Of a DNA stretch of 64,000 nucleotides, positions 11,101 to 22,329 are shown one piece after another. The notes beneath the pieces are model-generated. The model was given only the letters and a program-made list of their open reading frames with translations, searched no databases and was not told the DNA's origin. The translations under genes and the position numbers were made by a program. The stretch's first letter is position 1. Every line of letters begins with the position of its first letter. Origin of the DNA: Macrocystis pyrifera. Lineage: Eukaryota > Sar > Phaeophyceae > Laminariales > Laminariaceae. Location: NCBI GenBank assembly GCA_031763025.1, contig JASSKH010000003.1, positions 1,169,001 through 1,233,000 of the forward strand, in the 5' to 3' direction.

Positions 11101-14100
11101 TGCAAGCCTGGTGGCAATCGACGCCGTCTTGGCCACTAGGCCGGTCGCAAGGACGCCTGCCAGCCACTTTTCGGGCACCCCGTTTCGACGTGACAACACC
11201 TCCACCCATCTACGCGTGTACCTGCCCGTTATCGAAATATATGGCGGACAGCAAGTAGGGTCGAAAGTTCAGGGAGGGGCTGCAATGCTCGATGTGGAAG
11301 TTTTTCCAGGGGGGCCCAGGAGCACCAGAAAATAGAGCATGGCACGCGTTACAAGGACTTATTCGCCTTTCGAAGCCAAGGATGCACGCGCAGATGTGAG
11401 CGCGAAGGCTTGGAGGGGTTGGTGCGCGGCCGCGTGTTCGTGAAAAAAACTTCTTGGCAACGCCTCGTATGTGGTTGCAACTTTGGGCAGCGGAAGCCGT
11501 CCCGTCGTTACGGTTACGGTCAGCCTAAACGTGACACGACCTGCCGCTGGTGCACGCCATTTTCTCTAGGCTACATGGGGCACTGTTGGGACCTCGGATG
11601 TCACGGAGAGGCTCTCTGAAGTACGGATCGAGCTTGCTTCGGTGTTTCGTGAGCCGCGGCGATGCGCCCCTTACCTACGAGTGACGTCCACACCGCCGTT
11701 CCTGTCGAAGGCAATCACGTAGGACAGCCTCTTGTTCCAACCTTGCTCGTACATGAGTGGCTTGTCCAGCTTGTTCTCACAGGGGTCGGCATGCACCCAC
11801 CTACTCTTAGCCGGAATCCAGATCTGGGACGAAACGGCACGACGTGAAGTTGACATTCGTTAGCGAATGCTAACCCAGAGGCGACCCAACCATTGTATAT
11901 ATACTTGAGACAGGGCATTTTGATGGGCCACAGTAGTCTGTATTCGTGAACCAACGATAACGTTTTGCGACTGCTGGCTTTGAACAAGCGAGCGAGCTGT
12001 GTCATATACCACTCTGTACCGAAATATAAGAACATTTTTGTTTAACAATAAGTGTGAAACCTGTGCTTATATTATGGGACATAGTGGTACGGTGTATCCA
12101 TTGTCCTTCTTGACACGGTTTATCTCCTACACTGCGACTGGCGAAATATCGAGGTTTGCGCTGACAGCGACCACCACCGAAACCACGGGGTACGTCCGAA
12201 CACGACAAAGATGAAAGGAGTCAAGCCGCTTAGCGTACCTTTGAACACCTCAATCGACCCGCCGCATGTCAGCAAAACTCGGGCGGAAATCATGCGAGAA
12301 AAGCAACAACTGACCTCGGTCCATACATGATCCGTCCAATCCAGGACGTGCCTCGCCTCCAAGCCAACCGCTCGACATATGAGAGTGAAGCAATTCGCAA
12401 ACTCGCCGCATCGTCCCTGTGTGCATAGTCCAGGGTTTCGAAAGGATGCATGTCACTGACACCAGTGTGGCACCGTAAAAAAGGTGGCGTCAATAAACGT
12501 TCCAAAGGCAACACAACACAGAGCGGCGCTGGGCCCTCCTCCCCAACCAGTCTACTGTGGACTCAATTTACGGGTTCCTCGTGCGCGGTCGATCTCCCAG
12601 CACAACACTCGCATGCACAGCAACCCAGAAGCCACTCAAACACAAATAAATACACAGCAGCTCTCGCTCACGTTCCGCGTCTCAAGCAGCTTCCCCGCGT
12701 CGTTGTAGCGGGGGAAGCGTGTCTGCGCCCCGCAGTCCTTACACCCGTACACTTCCACCCTGGACGCCTTGGCCGCGGCTTCCTGCAGATTAGGCCCTTG
12801 GACGCCCTTGCTTTCCAACGAGGCACCACGAACGCCGCAGGCAGAACAGGGGGGCTTGTTCGTCCACTTGAAAAAGTCCTTCTTGAACCACCTGCGAGGG
12901 ATGAGATCGGATGTTCGGACCAAGTCGGTGATGGTAACGCTGCCATGATTTTCTTGTAACGCGGCAAATGGGCTGAGGACAGTGATTCAAAGTTAGCGCT
13001 AGCCACGACGTTGGTCTGTAAGACCGACGGGAGAGATTCAGCGTTCTTCGGTCTCTCCCTTCCCGCGAAAAACACACGACCAGCCTCGACGCATTCAAGA
13101 ATCCTCTTCATCGACCTACTGAAACAACAAAAAACACTCCGAAACGGTCAAGGTATGCCATTAATATCACGTTAGGAAATGTATACCTCAACAGCGCGCG
13201 GGCCAAGCCCTCCTCCTCGGAAAACCCCCCCGCGGCGGCTATCTTGGCCGCTCTCTGGGCGATAGTTCCCTCGCCGACCTCGGGGGGTAGCACAGCCCGC
13301 GCCTTGGCCTGCAACGCGGTACCCTCGTACGCAAGCACCCCGCTGATTCCGCTCGAAATACGCAGACGCATCGCTTCCATGCCCTTGTTCTCGCCACTGG
13401 CCGCGGGCACACCTTGAGCAATGTAATACAGTTGATCAGCGGCACTGGCAGCTGCTGCTTCGGCAGAGGCGGCGGCTGGGGATCCTGGTGGGTAGACCTC
13501 GATTCCGGCGTCCGCTCGTCCCGAAAATACGTCAGAGCCGAAGCCTCGCTCGCAAGCCTCCTTCGACTGGCATACGAAGGTCCAAGACTCTGAGATTGCT
13601 GGAGTGGGCTTGGCCTGATGGGGGCAGGTGGGATTACACCGGGGAGGGGGGGGGGGGGGGGTCACTTGACCATTGACCACGCATCCCTTTTGAGATCGAG
13701 CAGCGTTCCACTCCCAGTAGAGACACTCACAACAGTTGAGCGCTTATAATGTTGTTTCCATATATTACATCGGTTGATTGTACTAATATTATCCCCTTGT
13801 TTGAGGGGGAGGGCAAAACGTGACGATAATACAATACAATATGATCAGACCTCACAGAAGTCATTACATCGGCCGTACCTTCATAGGTCGGGTGCAGCTT
13901 CGATTGCCACAAGCCCCGATTATGACACCCCGGTGCTCCAGAACAGGCGCACGTGACACTCACCCTGCCAGGAACGAAGCAGTTCTCGGCGCAGGCCTTG
14001 CAAACCAGAAAAAGAGATTCCGGGCCGGCGCTGCGCTTCTGCAGATCGGTAAGATCTGCCTTCGGTAGCAGAGACTCCTCACGGATGACGTATGCAGGCT

Positions 14101-15120
14101 GCTTTATCCGCCTCTTCCCGAAAAATCTGACGACGAGGGCGATGGAGAACAATGAAAGGTACCATGGTTGAGGGAGACACTGAGCGACTGGGGTGCTGCC
14201 AACAGATACAAATGAGCATTTCTCATCTGCCTGAGCTCGGCTGCAGCGATGAACTTCGAGGTATGCGCCAGAGATATCCCGGCTTCACGCGACTCCTGAG
14301 GGCCTTCTTCTTCGCCGTCCCGACCTGCATAACCATCGCCCTCGCCGGAAAGAAAAAACATGAAAAAATGCGAGCGATGTGTGATTGTATGCAGTTATCA
14401 CGTTATTGCTTACGTCCGAGAGCAGCACTCGTCCCATGCCGGCGCGGCATCAACTGCGCCCTTCGAGTTCTTCAATTGAGCATTCTGTGCGGAGTCCCCG
14501 CTGCCACCTTGTCCTCCAGCGCCGGCCACTCGCTTTGTCACCCTCACGACGGGGTAATTACCGTACATGCCACCGCCTGTTCCCTGCAGAGCGGCGGCGA
14601 GGGTAGCATCGGTGTCTATCGGCCTGTTGGAGTCGCCTCCGGTGAGTGCTTGCTCGTCGAATTCGATGTCGGTAATCGAGAGCACCTAAAAAAGGAAAGC
14701 CCACGACGAGCGGCGACAGGGGGTTCGAAGGGAAACCGTGTCAACTTGGGCAACGTAACTGCAGCGGTGAAGTGAAGAATGCGACGGAGGGGGGCGTGAA
14801 AGCACAAAGCACCAAAGAAAAAAGTGATACCGGGAAAATCAGTACCGCTTGCGTTCACGAAGCACTGGTTCGCATTGCAACGAGTCTACAGCAATTCCAT
14901 AGTGTTTGTCTTCCGAAGCATGACGTGGTCAGCTGCAGGCACGGGAGTCTGCGGTCGTCGGCCGGGGGTCGGGGGTGGGGACGGGGGGGGGGCGCACCTG
15001 AAACTTGAATATTTCCAGCCCTTCGGAAGGGTGTACCTCTATCTCCGTCTCTTGTGATACCAGGATGAAGCCCTTGCCGCTCTCCCGCGTCTTCTCTCGT
15101 TCGAAGCGAAGCTTGACCAT
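8196..15120 (-). CDS. NGLY1/PNG1-like: Peptide:N-glycanase with ILEI, jacalin and PUB domains
   Basis: Cytosolic peptide:N-glycanase, which strips N-glycans from misfolded glycoproteins leaving the ER. Exons read on minus: 15120-14998, 14685-14414, 14098-13964, 13614-13187, 12972-12672, 12416-12315, 11823-11675, 11221-11029, 10850-9817, 9496-9271, 8951-8196. All joins from 13614 onward are in phase; a small exon near 14.2-14.35 kb is unresolved. Domains in order: ubiquitin-like fold as in plant PNG1 (EIFKFQ joined to VLSITDIEF); a linker with CKACAENC; zinc pair PPCSACG and CKDCGA; transglutaminase core with catalytic Cys in [10 protein letters not shown], His in DHVWTE and Asp in [15 protein letters not shown]3-like domain (about 10.7-10.3 kb); jacalin-like lectin domain (9496 to about 8800) ending [18 protein letters not shown] domain (about 8560-8300). 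Roughly 1,250 residues, longer than plant PNG1. Start chosen at MVKLRF; an N-terminal fusion to the upstream thioredoxin is possible. The family call is firm; the tail domains are recognised by pattern. Confidence 0.9.
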
Positions 15121-15737
15121 GACGGGTCCACCCGCAGCACTGCGCAGCATGTGAGAGGGGGACACCAAAACAACGGAAGCCTGTCTCTCGTAGGGGCTGC
15201 GTGATTTGATGGTAAGGCTACGTTTTTGGCGTTGTACACGTTGCGGTCTGACGTCAAACCCTTGTCAGCGGTGTGCAGGGCGTACCTTACCAAGTCACGC
15301 GGCGACCCCAAGAGCAATAGCTCCAATCCTATCGTCAACAGATACGTGAAAGCCATACAGTCACCGCAACGAGAAGCGGACTGTGGGCACATGATGTATA
15401 GTTGGAAAAAAAAGCACCTCAGCAGCGCTATCGTTTTTTTTCTCAAAACCCATCTTTGCACGCTTCGTGTGTAACTTCAATTGCGCACAATATACGGCCT
15501 GTGTAGGTTTTAGAGTGGTTTACAGAATCTGACAGGTATTATACCCAATTAATTCGCTATACCCATGTTAGCAATGGCTTCGTACTGACGCAGTTTTACG
15601 GTACACTCCCTGAAGGTGCTACAACAGATGTTAGGCTAAAGTCCATTGGAGGTAGACGTTTCGGGTGATGCTGAAAACATTTTTTTCCCCGTTATATGAG
15701 AAAAGCGACGGTACACGGCATGAGCATTGCGGTCGGC

Positions 15738-16330
15738 GTTTAGGGCAGGTTGCCTCCATGGTGCATCTGTCCGGCGTCGCACCTCGCGGATGCCTTGTGC
15801 TGTAGAGATTTCTGCTCCACGGCCTGGATGTTGGCCCCGCGGCACTCGTCGACCTTGCTCCCACCGGCGTAGAAATGGAAGGTCGGAAAGGAGCGCACGC
15901 CGGAGGCCATGATGGCGTCGCGGCTGTTGTGTTCGTACACCTGACACACATTAGACATTCGAGCGGCAAGCTTAAAAAAATATCTCGGCCACAGCAATAT
16001 TCCTCGAGACATGACCATTGTACTCAGTATCACAGCCACCTTCGATTGTACCTTGAGTAGGCCGACAACGCTCCCAAAACTCTTGCCCACTGCTATACGC
16101 AAAACGATAGGCAATTGGCGTGTCGACGAAAGGCACCAGAGCGGGAGACTCCAGTAGCGCACCTTCACGAATTCGACGTCAGGAGTCCTCCTCGCCAGGG
16201 CTTCGTACTGCGGAGCTACCCTCCTGCATGGTCCGCACCACGTCGCTGTGAACTGCACGACCAAAAGCTTCCCCGCTGTCCTCCGGGACAGTTCGTAAAA
16301 CTCTGAGCTGGCCACCTCTCTCACCGACAT
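15738..16330 (-). CDS. Thioredoxin-domain protein (two exons)
   Basis: Exon 16330-16163 begins MSVREVASSEFYELS and carries the redox motif WCGPC in VVQFTATWCGPCRRVAP. It joins in phase to 15940-15738, which gives the rest of the fold, including the cis-Pro strand SFPTFHFY and the closing helix GANIQAVEQK. The intron has GT-AG ends. The product is about 124 residues after joining, a normal thioredoxin length plus a short tail ending at a stop at 15738. A start six bases upstream (MTM) is also open. The peptide:N-glycanase gene starts about 600 bp downstream on the same strand. Nematode PNG-1 has an N-terminal thioredoxin domain, so these exons may belong to the glycanase through a splice before the stop. 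Otherwise it is a free cytosolic thioredoxin-like protein. Confidence 0.82.
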
Positions 16331-16339
16331 CGTCAAAAA

Positions 16340-18318
16340 TCTCGTTTAATGGAGCCGTGCTTGCGCCTGGAGGAACAACATCGCAAAGCATACGTAGATG
16401 GGGCACGTGGTGGGTGGTGTGCTTCTAATTTAACAAGTTCGGGCGGCAAATGCTCGCACTAACTGTGATCTCGCGCACAACCAATGGAACCGCACTAACT
16501 GCCGTAGTTACAAGGTAGGTCTCCCCCGTCCCCTGGTCTACCCTGGTTGCTCTCGTCCTTTCGTTGTTGTGCACGTTCAGAGCCATTCCCGACGCTTGCC
16601 GACTTGTGCCGAAATTTGCTTGGTTTCACACTCTGGCGGCTCGGTTGTCGGCAATGGTCGCAGCCTTCAGGAGACACTCGATGCGTAAAAACAAAACAAA
16701 CCCCTTTGATGACAACTGGACTCATGGCCAAACCGCGCGAGGGGCCATCATACAGCAGTGGTAGTCAGTATGCGGTGCCAGACCACCGGGGCGGCCGACG
16801 TGGGCATACGTACAACCTCAAGAGAAGCTTGACACGTATGATGCGGGCCGACGGCACGTATGAAAAAAATATAGTGTGGTCCAAGCTTCGTCAGGTGCCC
16901 CAAATTTCGATATTTAGAATCGAAGCATGAGAGCCGCGCTAAATTGAACATTGCTGTGGAAAAATTGTGCATTGCCTTCCCGGCACAGACCGACAGATGG
17001 GCCCATGCCTGGGGGCTTCCTCGAACGCTCACCCCGGCGGTGCTTACCAGGTATATTGTATATGTAGAGCTGCAAACAAATACTTGGTACAATGGTAGCA
17101 GTAGGGGTAGCGCCAAGCAAGACGCGAGGGAAAAATAAAAAACCGATTGCTATACATGACGAAGACCACCTAGCTCTTCCTTCAATGTCAGCACGGTCAC
17201 CGGCTACTGATACGGGTAGTAGACAGCAGCAGCGAGTATCGATCGATTGGCACGTTATTTTCTTGCTTGATGATTCTCAAAGGAGACGCCGGCACATGTT
17301 TGTACTGCTGCTGTACAGCTTTCTCCTTTAGAAAAAACGCAAGAAAATATAGACGAGACCGTGACCTGCCGCGGTGGGTACCGGCCAAAACACAAGCGCG
17401 GGCACTCAGCTACTCTGTAACTGCTGTAACCTATAGACCCACCAACATAGCGCCTCCGGCGCAGCTGTATCACCGAGACCGCTGCTGCTGTATCGCGCTA
17501 TTATATTGAAATCTGCATGTCGCTATACAGCAGTAGTGAAGTAAACTAGATAAAAAATTGAAGTCTAGCTTTGCATCAGGGTGTGCTATCGGGCCGAGGT
17601 TCGCCGCAACCATTTCGTCCTTTTCGCGTAAGAAAAAATCAGAATATATATTTTTTTCACACCGCGAGCAGAGGGTGTTGGGTACCGGTAGTCTAACTGG
17701 TAGATTGCTGTCACCCCGACCGGCTGACGTACGGGGACGCGAACCCCGATAAAACTCTCTTCTTCGGTCGCTGAAAGCGCGAAAGCATGAGTTGGCAAAA
17801 CTCGATAAAATTCGACGAGCAGTGAGAATGCTGAAACGTTTGATTATCGTTTCGATAACAATTGGTCCATTACAAAAGTATCCCTCATGTATATCATACG
17901 GGAGGTGTGCTTCTCTCTGCTTCACCGTCAAGCATAGGGATGTTATTAGGAACAAGGCAACAATTCTTCCACATACGTATGTACGTCTCAAAAACACTCA
18001 CGAAGAGCAGAGTAGGCTAGCAATTAAGATTCATTGGTGTGATCACATAAACTACAAGTTCGTAGAAATACTGCAACATCCGATTTTTCGTAAATCTTGC
18101 CGAACCATTTTAGACTCAAGAAACAGCTGCGGTCTTCACAAAATATCTGCGAAGAGGGACATAGTATGGGCGAGACAAGCCACCAGGAACAAACAGGACT
18201 GCTGTGATTGTCCCATTGTCCTTCTTTCTTTCCACGTTGCCGGAAAACTATTCGGCAAAGGAATATACCACAGCAGTAATGGCGCCGAATCTCAGCATAC
18301 AACAGAAACGATAGACTC
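16340..18318. other. Intergenic, nothing recognised
   Basis: Only unconvincing short frames. Several GTAC, TACCAGG and ACAGCAGTA words typical of repeats in this window. It should contain the promoter of the thioredoxin gene just upstream of 16336, but no motif stands out. Confidence 0.35.
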
Positions 18319-18319
18319 C

Positions 18320-19645
18320 CACCAAGGAACGGGAAACCGACAGGAGCAGAAAGCGTGCGACGCTTACACGCCAGAGCGCGCGTTGTCACAGCAGTCCCCG
18401 AGTCCGGCATCGCAACGGCCTCCCCGGCCTCTCCAGACACCGCAGCCGCCGCCGCGGCTACATTGAAGACTATTCGCTCCTGCCCAGCAGCAACTGTCGG
18501 GTGCCATTCCCCACAAAAACGACCACGAAATCGACGCTAAACAGCACGTTTGTCGGGCCCCTGTTCAATTATCCTGGCGGTTTCCTCGGGGGCCGCTGCA
18601 ATCCAGGGAAAGGAAAGACTAGCGCCATCCGATTCCGCCCACATCAAGGTCCCCGCAGGCCGAGTGCCGCCGGTACCTGCACCGCGGCAGGAGCGGAGTG
18701 GTCCACTACTACGACAGCGGCGGCCGACGCCGCCGTCAATGTGGCAAACCTGCGACACCCTACGAGAACGAGTAGCACAAAGCAGTCCAAAACTAAAACA
18801 GATGGAGTATAAGGAGCTATCATAGCTGTTGTTGAAAGATGGGGAGGCACTATGCGCAGCCCAGTACAATAGTAAAGCCTATCAGAGCGGTCAATAATCA
18901 GTGGCCCAGTACAATACAAAAGTCTACGAGGGCGGCCAAGCTGACTTTTGGTCGCTCTCGTAGACTTTTCTATTGTACTAGGCTGCGGATAGTGCCTCCC
19001 CCTCTTTTCATCAACAGCTGGCTCCCTATACTCCATTTGTTTTAGCTATGGACTGGATTGAGCTACTCGTGCTCGTAGGCTGTCGCAGGTTTGTCGCGTC
19101 GATGGCGGCTTCGGTCGCCGCTTCGGTGATTAGCGGATCGCTCCGCTCCTGCCGGGGTGAAGGCACAAAAGGCAGCCGGTTCATGGGACCCGGGTGACGC
19201 CAGCCTTGTATTTCCCAAGGTTGCAGCGGCCCCCGAGGGTAAAGCAAGACGGAAAGATGAACGCGCTGCGTAGCGTCAACTTCGTGGCCATATTCGTTGG
19301 GAATGGCACCCGACTGTAGTAAGCCGCCGTGATACGCGAGCCAGTTCAGCCTATGGTAGGTTGTTGCTGCATAGGTGCGGATCGTTTCTGATGTAGCCGC
19401 GGCGCCGAATGCGGCGACAGCAGCGGCTGGGATGCCAGGGAGGCTGCCGCCATGCCGGAATCGGGGGTTGCTGTCACGACGAGCGCTCTGGCGTGAAAGC
19501 GTCGCCCGCGTTCTGACCCTGGCAGCTCCGCGTAAATACCCCGGTTGAGCCCATCGCTCCCTTTCTCGGGTGTTGTGCGGCAAGACTCGGCGCTACTGTA
19601 GTGGTGTACTCGTAATCGTACCGGCATAGAGTAAGAGAACGTCGT
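18320..19645. mobile_element. Long inverted-repeat (foldback) element
   Basis: Two diverged arms in opposite orientation, about 18320-18840 and 19020-19645, flank a central segment. Shared blocks include GACGCTTACACGCCAGAGCGC against GACGCTTTCACGCCAGAGCGC on the other strand, CGGCAGGAGCGGAG, AACCTGCGACA and ACTCCAT. Translations of the arms also resemble each other (RARVVTAVPESG and RALVVTATPDSG), so each arm may derive from the same once-coding sequence. No transposase is recognised. Terminal boundaries are approximate and no target duplication could be fixed. Confidence 0.6.
18839..19008. mobile_element. MITE nested at the palindrome centre
   Basis: Inverted ends GGGGAGGCACTATGCGCAGC at the left and the complement of GGGGGAGGCACTATCCGCAG at the right, followed by a shared AGTACAATAG and, further in, AAGTCTACGAG blocks. 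It forms the middle of the larger inverted repeat. Confidence 0.65.
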
Positions 19646-19649
19646 ATCA

Positions 19650-20303
19650 TGCCGGTACAGGTATCGGTAGGTCTATTTCGCATACGTAGCGCACCCCCGT
19701 GCCCCCACTGCTGCAATATATCACTGTCCCAGAAACATCATAAACTTTTGTATATTAACATTGACTCCAATCGGTCCTAATATCTTGGTACAGAGTTGTA
19801 AAAGACAATGCCGGTAACAGGTATCTGGTATAAAGATGACGGCAGCGCGGCCAAACGACAACATCAGGAATGGACGTAAGATAAACGATTGATAAGTGTC
19901 AGGGGTGAGAAGGGAAGGCCTATACATGCATGAGCACGGCTTGTCCAGAAGGTGTCTGAGCGTAAAAGTCATGCGATACGAGCTTGGAATTAGAGTTGAT
20001 GTAACGAGCAGACTTCGGGGTCGTGGAAAGGTGAAGGTGAACGATGAATGCCCAGCAACATGCATATGGTATCGGGCGATGCCCGATATAGACATGTATA
20101 CGATATGATTCGTACTTAAGGTTGCTACATCGACGTGGTGGTTGGTATGTACGGTCTCTCGTCAGCTCATGTGTTCGGAGTGCTCACGTACCCAGTGCAG
20201 GGATACATGTGTGACGGCATTTGGGAGTTCCACACAGGAAATACGCGTGTTTCTGTGTGGAGCACACTCAACGGGTTGTGACATGTTTTGTCCACTTAGA
20301 CCC
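19650..20303. other. Intergenic, nothing recognised
   Basis: AT-richer spacer between two inverted-repeat elements. No open frame with recognisable similarity. Confidence 0.35.
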
Positions 20304-20306
20304 TTA

Positions 20307-20670
20307 GACCTATGCCAATAGAAACGCAGAGTTTCCATCAAAACTTTGAAATCCAAATATACCCGTCAGAATTTTTCAGGTACAGCTTGCTAGGTTCACG
20401 ATTGTTAAAACGGAAAAATTCGAAACTTTAGGAGGCCCGCGAAAAAGGCAATTTTGGGACCGATGTTGGGCCAAGATCGGCTTCAGAAAAACTCAAGCGG
20501 ATATTGAGTTCGAAGCCGCCTGCAGCCGTTAAAGAAAAAGGGAGAAAAAATCAAACCGTTTTTTTCCCTCTTTTCCCACAGCGGCGGCACGAGGATATCT
20601 TCGGTTGTTCTTTGAAAGCAATGTTTCTGAAATAAAACTTTTCGCCTTCCCGTTCCCATTGTCACAGGTC
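20307..20670. mobile_element. Harbinger-like MITE, short copy
   Basis: 364 bp with inverted ends GACCTATGCCAATAGAAACG and, on the other strand, GACCTGTGACAATGGGAACG. It is flanked by TTA at 20304-20306 and 20671-20673. A 3-bp TWA target duplication is the hallmark of PIF/Harbinger elements. It shares its left part and its right part with the longer copy at 38133-38968, including CGATGTTGGGCCAAGATCGG. Non-coding. Confidence 0.82.
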
Positions 20671-20679
20671 TTACTTCCT

Positions 20680-21338
20680 TTTTTTTCGTGCTTTCCGTGG
20701 ACAATATAGACTTACCCACTTTCGTCTTTCTCCTGAGCTTGCTCGGTTGGTACATCCCTGGCATCTCAGAGCTCCCACTTGAACACTGCCTCCTACTATT
20801 ACTTGCCGGCGAGAGCCTTTTTTCCTTGTTTCTTCTTGTGTTTTGTGTCCGTGCGTGTACCCAGAGCACGGCACCGCGGGCGAGCCCGGCGCCATCGCCG
20901 CGGGCGCTGGTGGGTAGAGGGGGGGTTGGAAGGAGCTCGGTCGCCGTTTACGTGGCTAGGCATCGGGTGTCCATCGATACATGAGGGAAGCATGAATGGG
21001 CTCTGTCTGGCCTCCTGGTGCCAGGTTGGATATAATATATACGAGTGTACAAGGGTCGTTCTGGTCTGCGAAAGAAAATTCAAGCGGTGCTTATTTTTGC
21101 AACCAAGCTGAAATTCACAGAGAGAGGCGCGCAGTCTGAGCACCAACGTTGTCGAGCTGGCGAACGAGGGCCACGTTGAGCACCGGGCTTCACACGAGGC
21201 GGGCGATGGGGCTCACTGTGGCAGATAGGGAGGAAAACTGTACCCGGACCGAATCGGTCCCAGGGTGGTGGCGAGAGGTGTTCGAATGTGTGTTCAGCAT
21301 TTTGGCAGTTTCATGACGATTCGGGATATATCCGCTTA
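20680..21338. other. Intergenic, nothing recognised
   Basis: GC-rich block near 20860-20930 and unrecognised short frames. No feature supported. Confidence 0.3.
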
Positions 21339-21341
21339 TTA

Positions 21342-21844
21342 GGTCAATTCTTATACAGTCGGATTTACAGTCATTTGGAAATGATGCTATCGGCACGTTC
21401 ACACGACCTTTTGCCCCGAAAATGTGCGAAATTGCTATTTTCTCGTCTCAGAATGAGTTGGACTTTTCTCCAAGGCATATCTGGAGCTGTTTCCTGCTTC
21501 TCCGGGTGCCCAGTTGCAGGAAATCACCGTCGGTACTTTTCCGATCCAACTGGGTCAAATACGATTACGATCAGGGATCGGATCGGAAAAAACGCATTTT
21601 CCGATTCAATCGGGGATTGTAATCGTATTTGACCCAGATGGATCGGAAAAGTACCGGCGGTGACTTCCTGCGACTGGGCACCTGGAGAAGCGGGAAACAG
21701 CTCTAGATAGGTCTTGGAGAAAAGTCCAACTCACTGGGAGGCGAGAAACAGCAGTTTCGCACCTTTGCGGGGCAAAAGCTCGTGCGAACGTGCCGATCGC
21801 ACCATTTCCAACTGACTGCAAATTCGACTGCATAAGAATTGGCC
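21342..21844. mobile_element. Palindromic element, 503 bp, TTA target duplication
   Basis: Almost the whole element is one inverted repeat. The left arm from GGTCAATTCTTATACAGTCG is matched on the other strand from GGCCAATTCTTATGCAGTCG, and pairing continues to the centre near 21583-21612 (CGGAAAAAACGCATTTTCCG). TTA flanks both ends (21339-21341 and 21845-21847), which again suggests a Harbinger-type mechanism. The ends differ from the MITE at 20307, so it is a separate family. Confidence 0.82.
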
Positions 21845-22013
21845 TTATGGGTTACTTGGTGGTTGCTCCTGTGAGTGCACGTGAGACCCTCGTGGTCACT
21901 CCTTTCTGCCTCTACTCTGCCTGGAGAATAATACTACACACCGAAGACATATTCGTTCTTCGCCTGGGACTTATCAACACTCTAGAGTCAACGTTGGCAA
22001 CTTACAGTAGGCT

Positions 22014-22325
22014 CATGGGTGACGAAGTGGATGATTTGCGGGCAAAGGTATTAAAGCAGGGCCTCGCCCTCGAGGGGCTGCAGCGAGCGGCCGCAGACGC
22101 AGAGGAACGTCAAAAGTCGAACCACGCCAGGCTTATCGAGATGATGGCAGACTGGGTCCGGCAGAAAGCAGCCGCTACAGTATCTACCGCAGTTGAAGCA
22201 GGGAGAGATGCTGCAACGCCATCGTCGGCACACTTCGACGTTGGCGTCGGGAGCCAGGAGGGTGAACGCGTTCCCGCGGAAGCTGGTCACTTCGGTGGAA
22301 GAGGGGAAGGTTGGGGCTATATATA
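22014..22325 (+). other. Coiled-coil-like open frame, unrecognised
   Basis: The frame from an ATG at 22014 (MGDEVDDLRAKVLKQGLALE) gives about 103 residues that are charged, heptad-like and Ala/Glu-rich in the first two thirds. No family is recognised. It may be a fragment of a longer exon or of an element-encoded protein. The composition is more protein-like than its surroundings. Confidence 0.3.
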
Positions 22326-22329
22326 ACCT

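Noticed and set aside
12450-12959. 169-codon plus-strand frame
   Set aside because: Antisense to the glycanase zinc-binding and core exons.
17792-18466. 224-codon plus-strand open frame
   Set aside because: No recognisable motif. Its end runs into the inverted-repeat arm, and the composition looks like chance translation.
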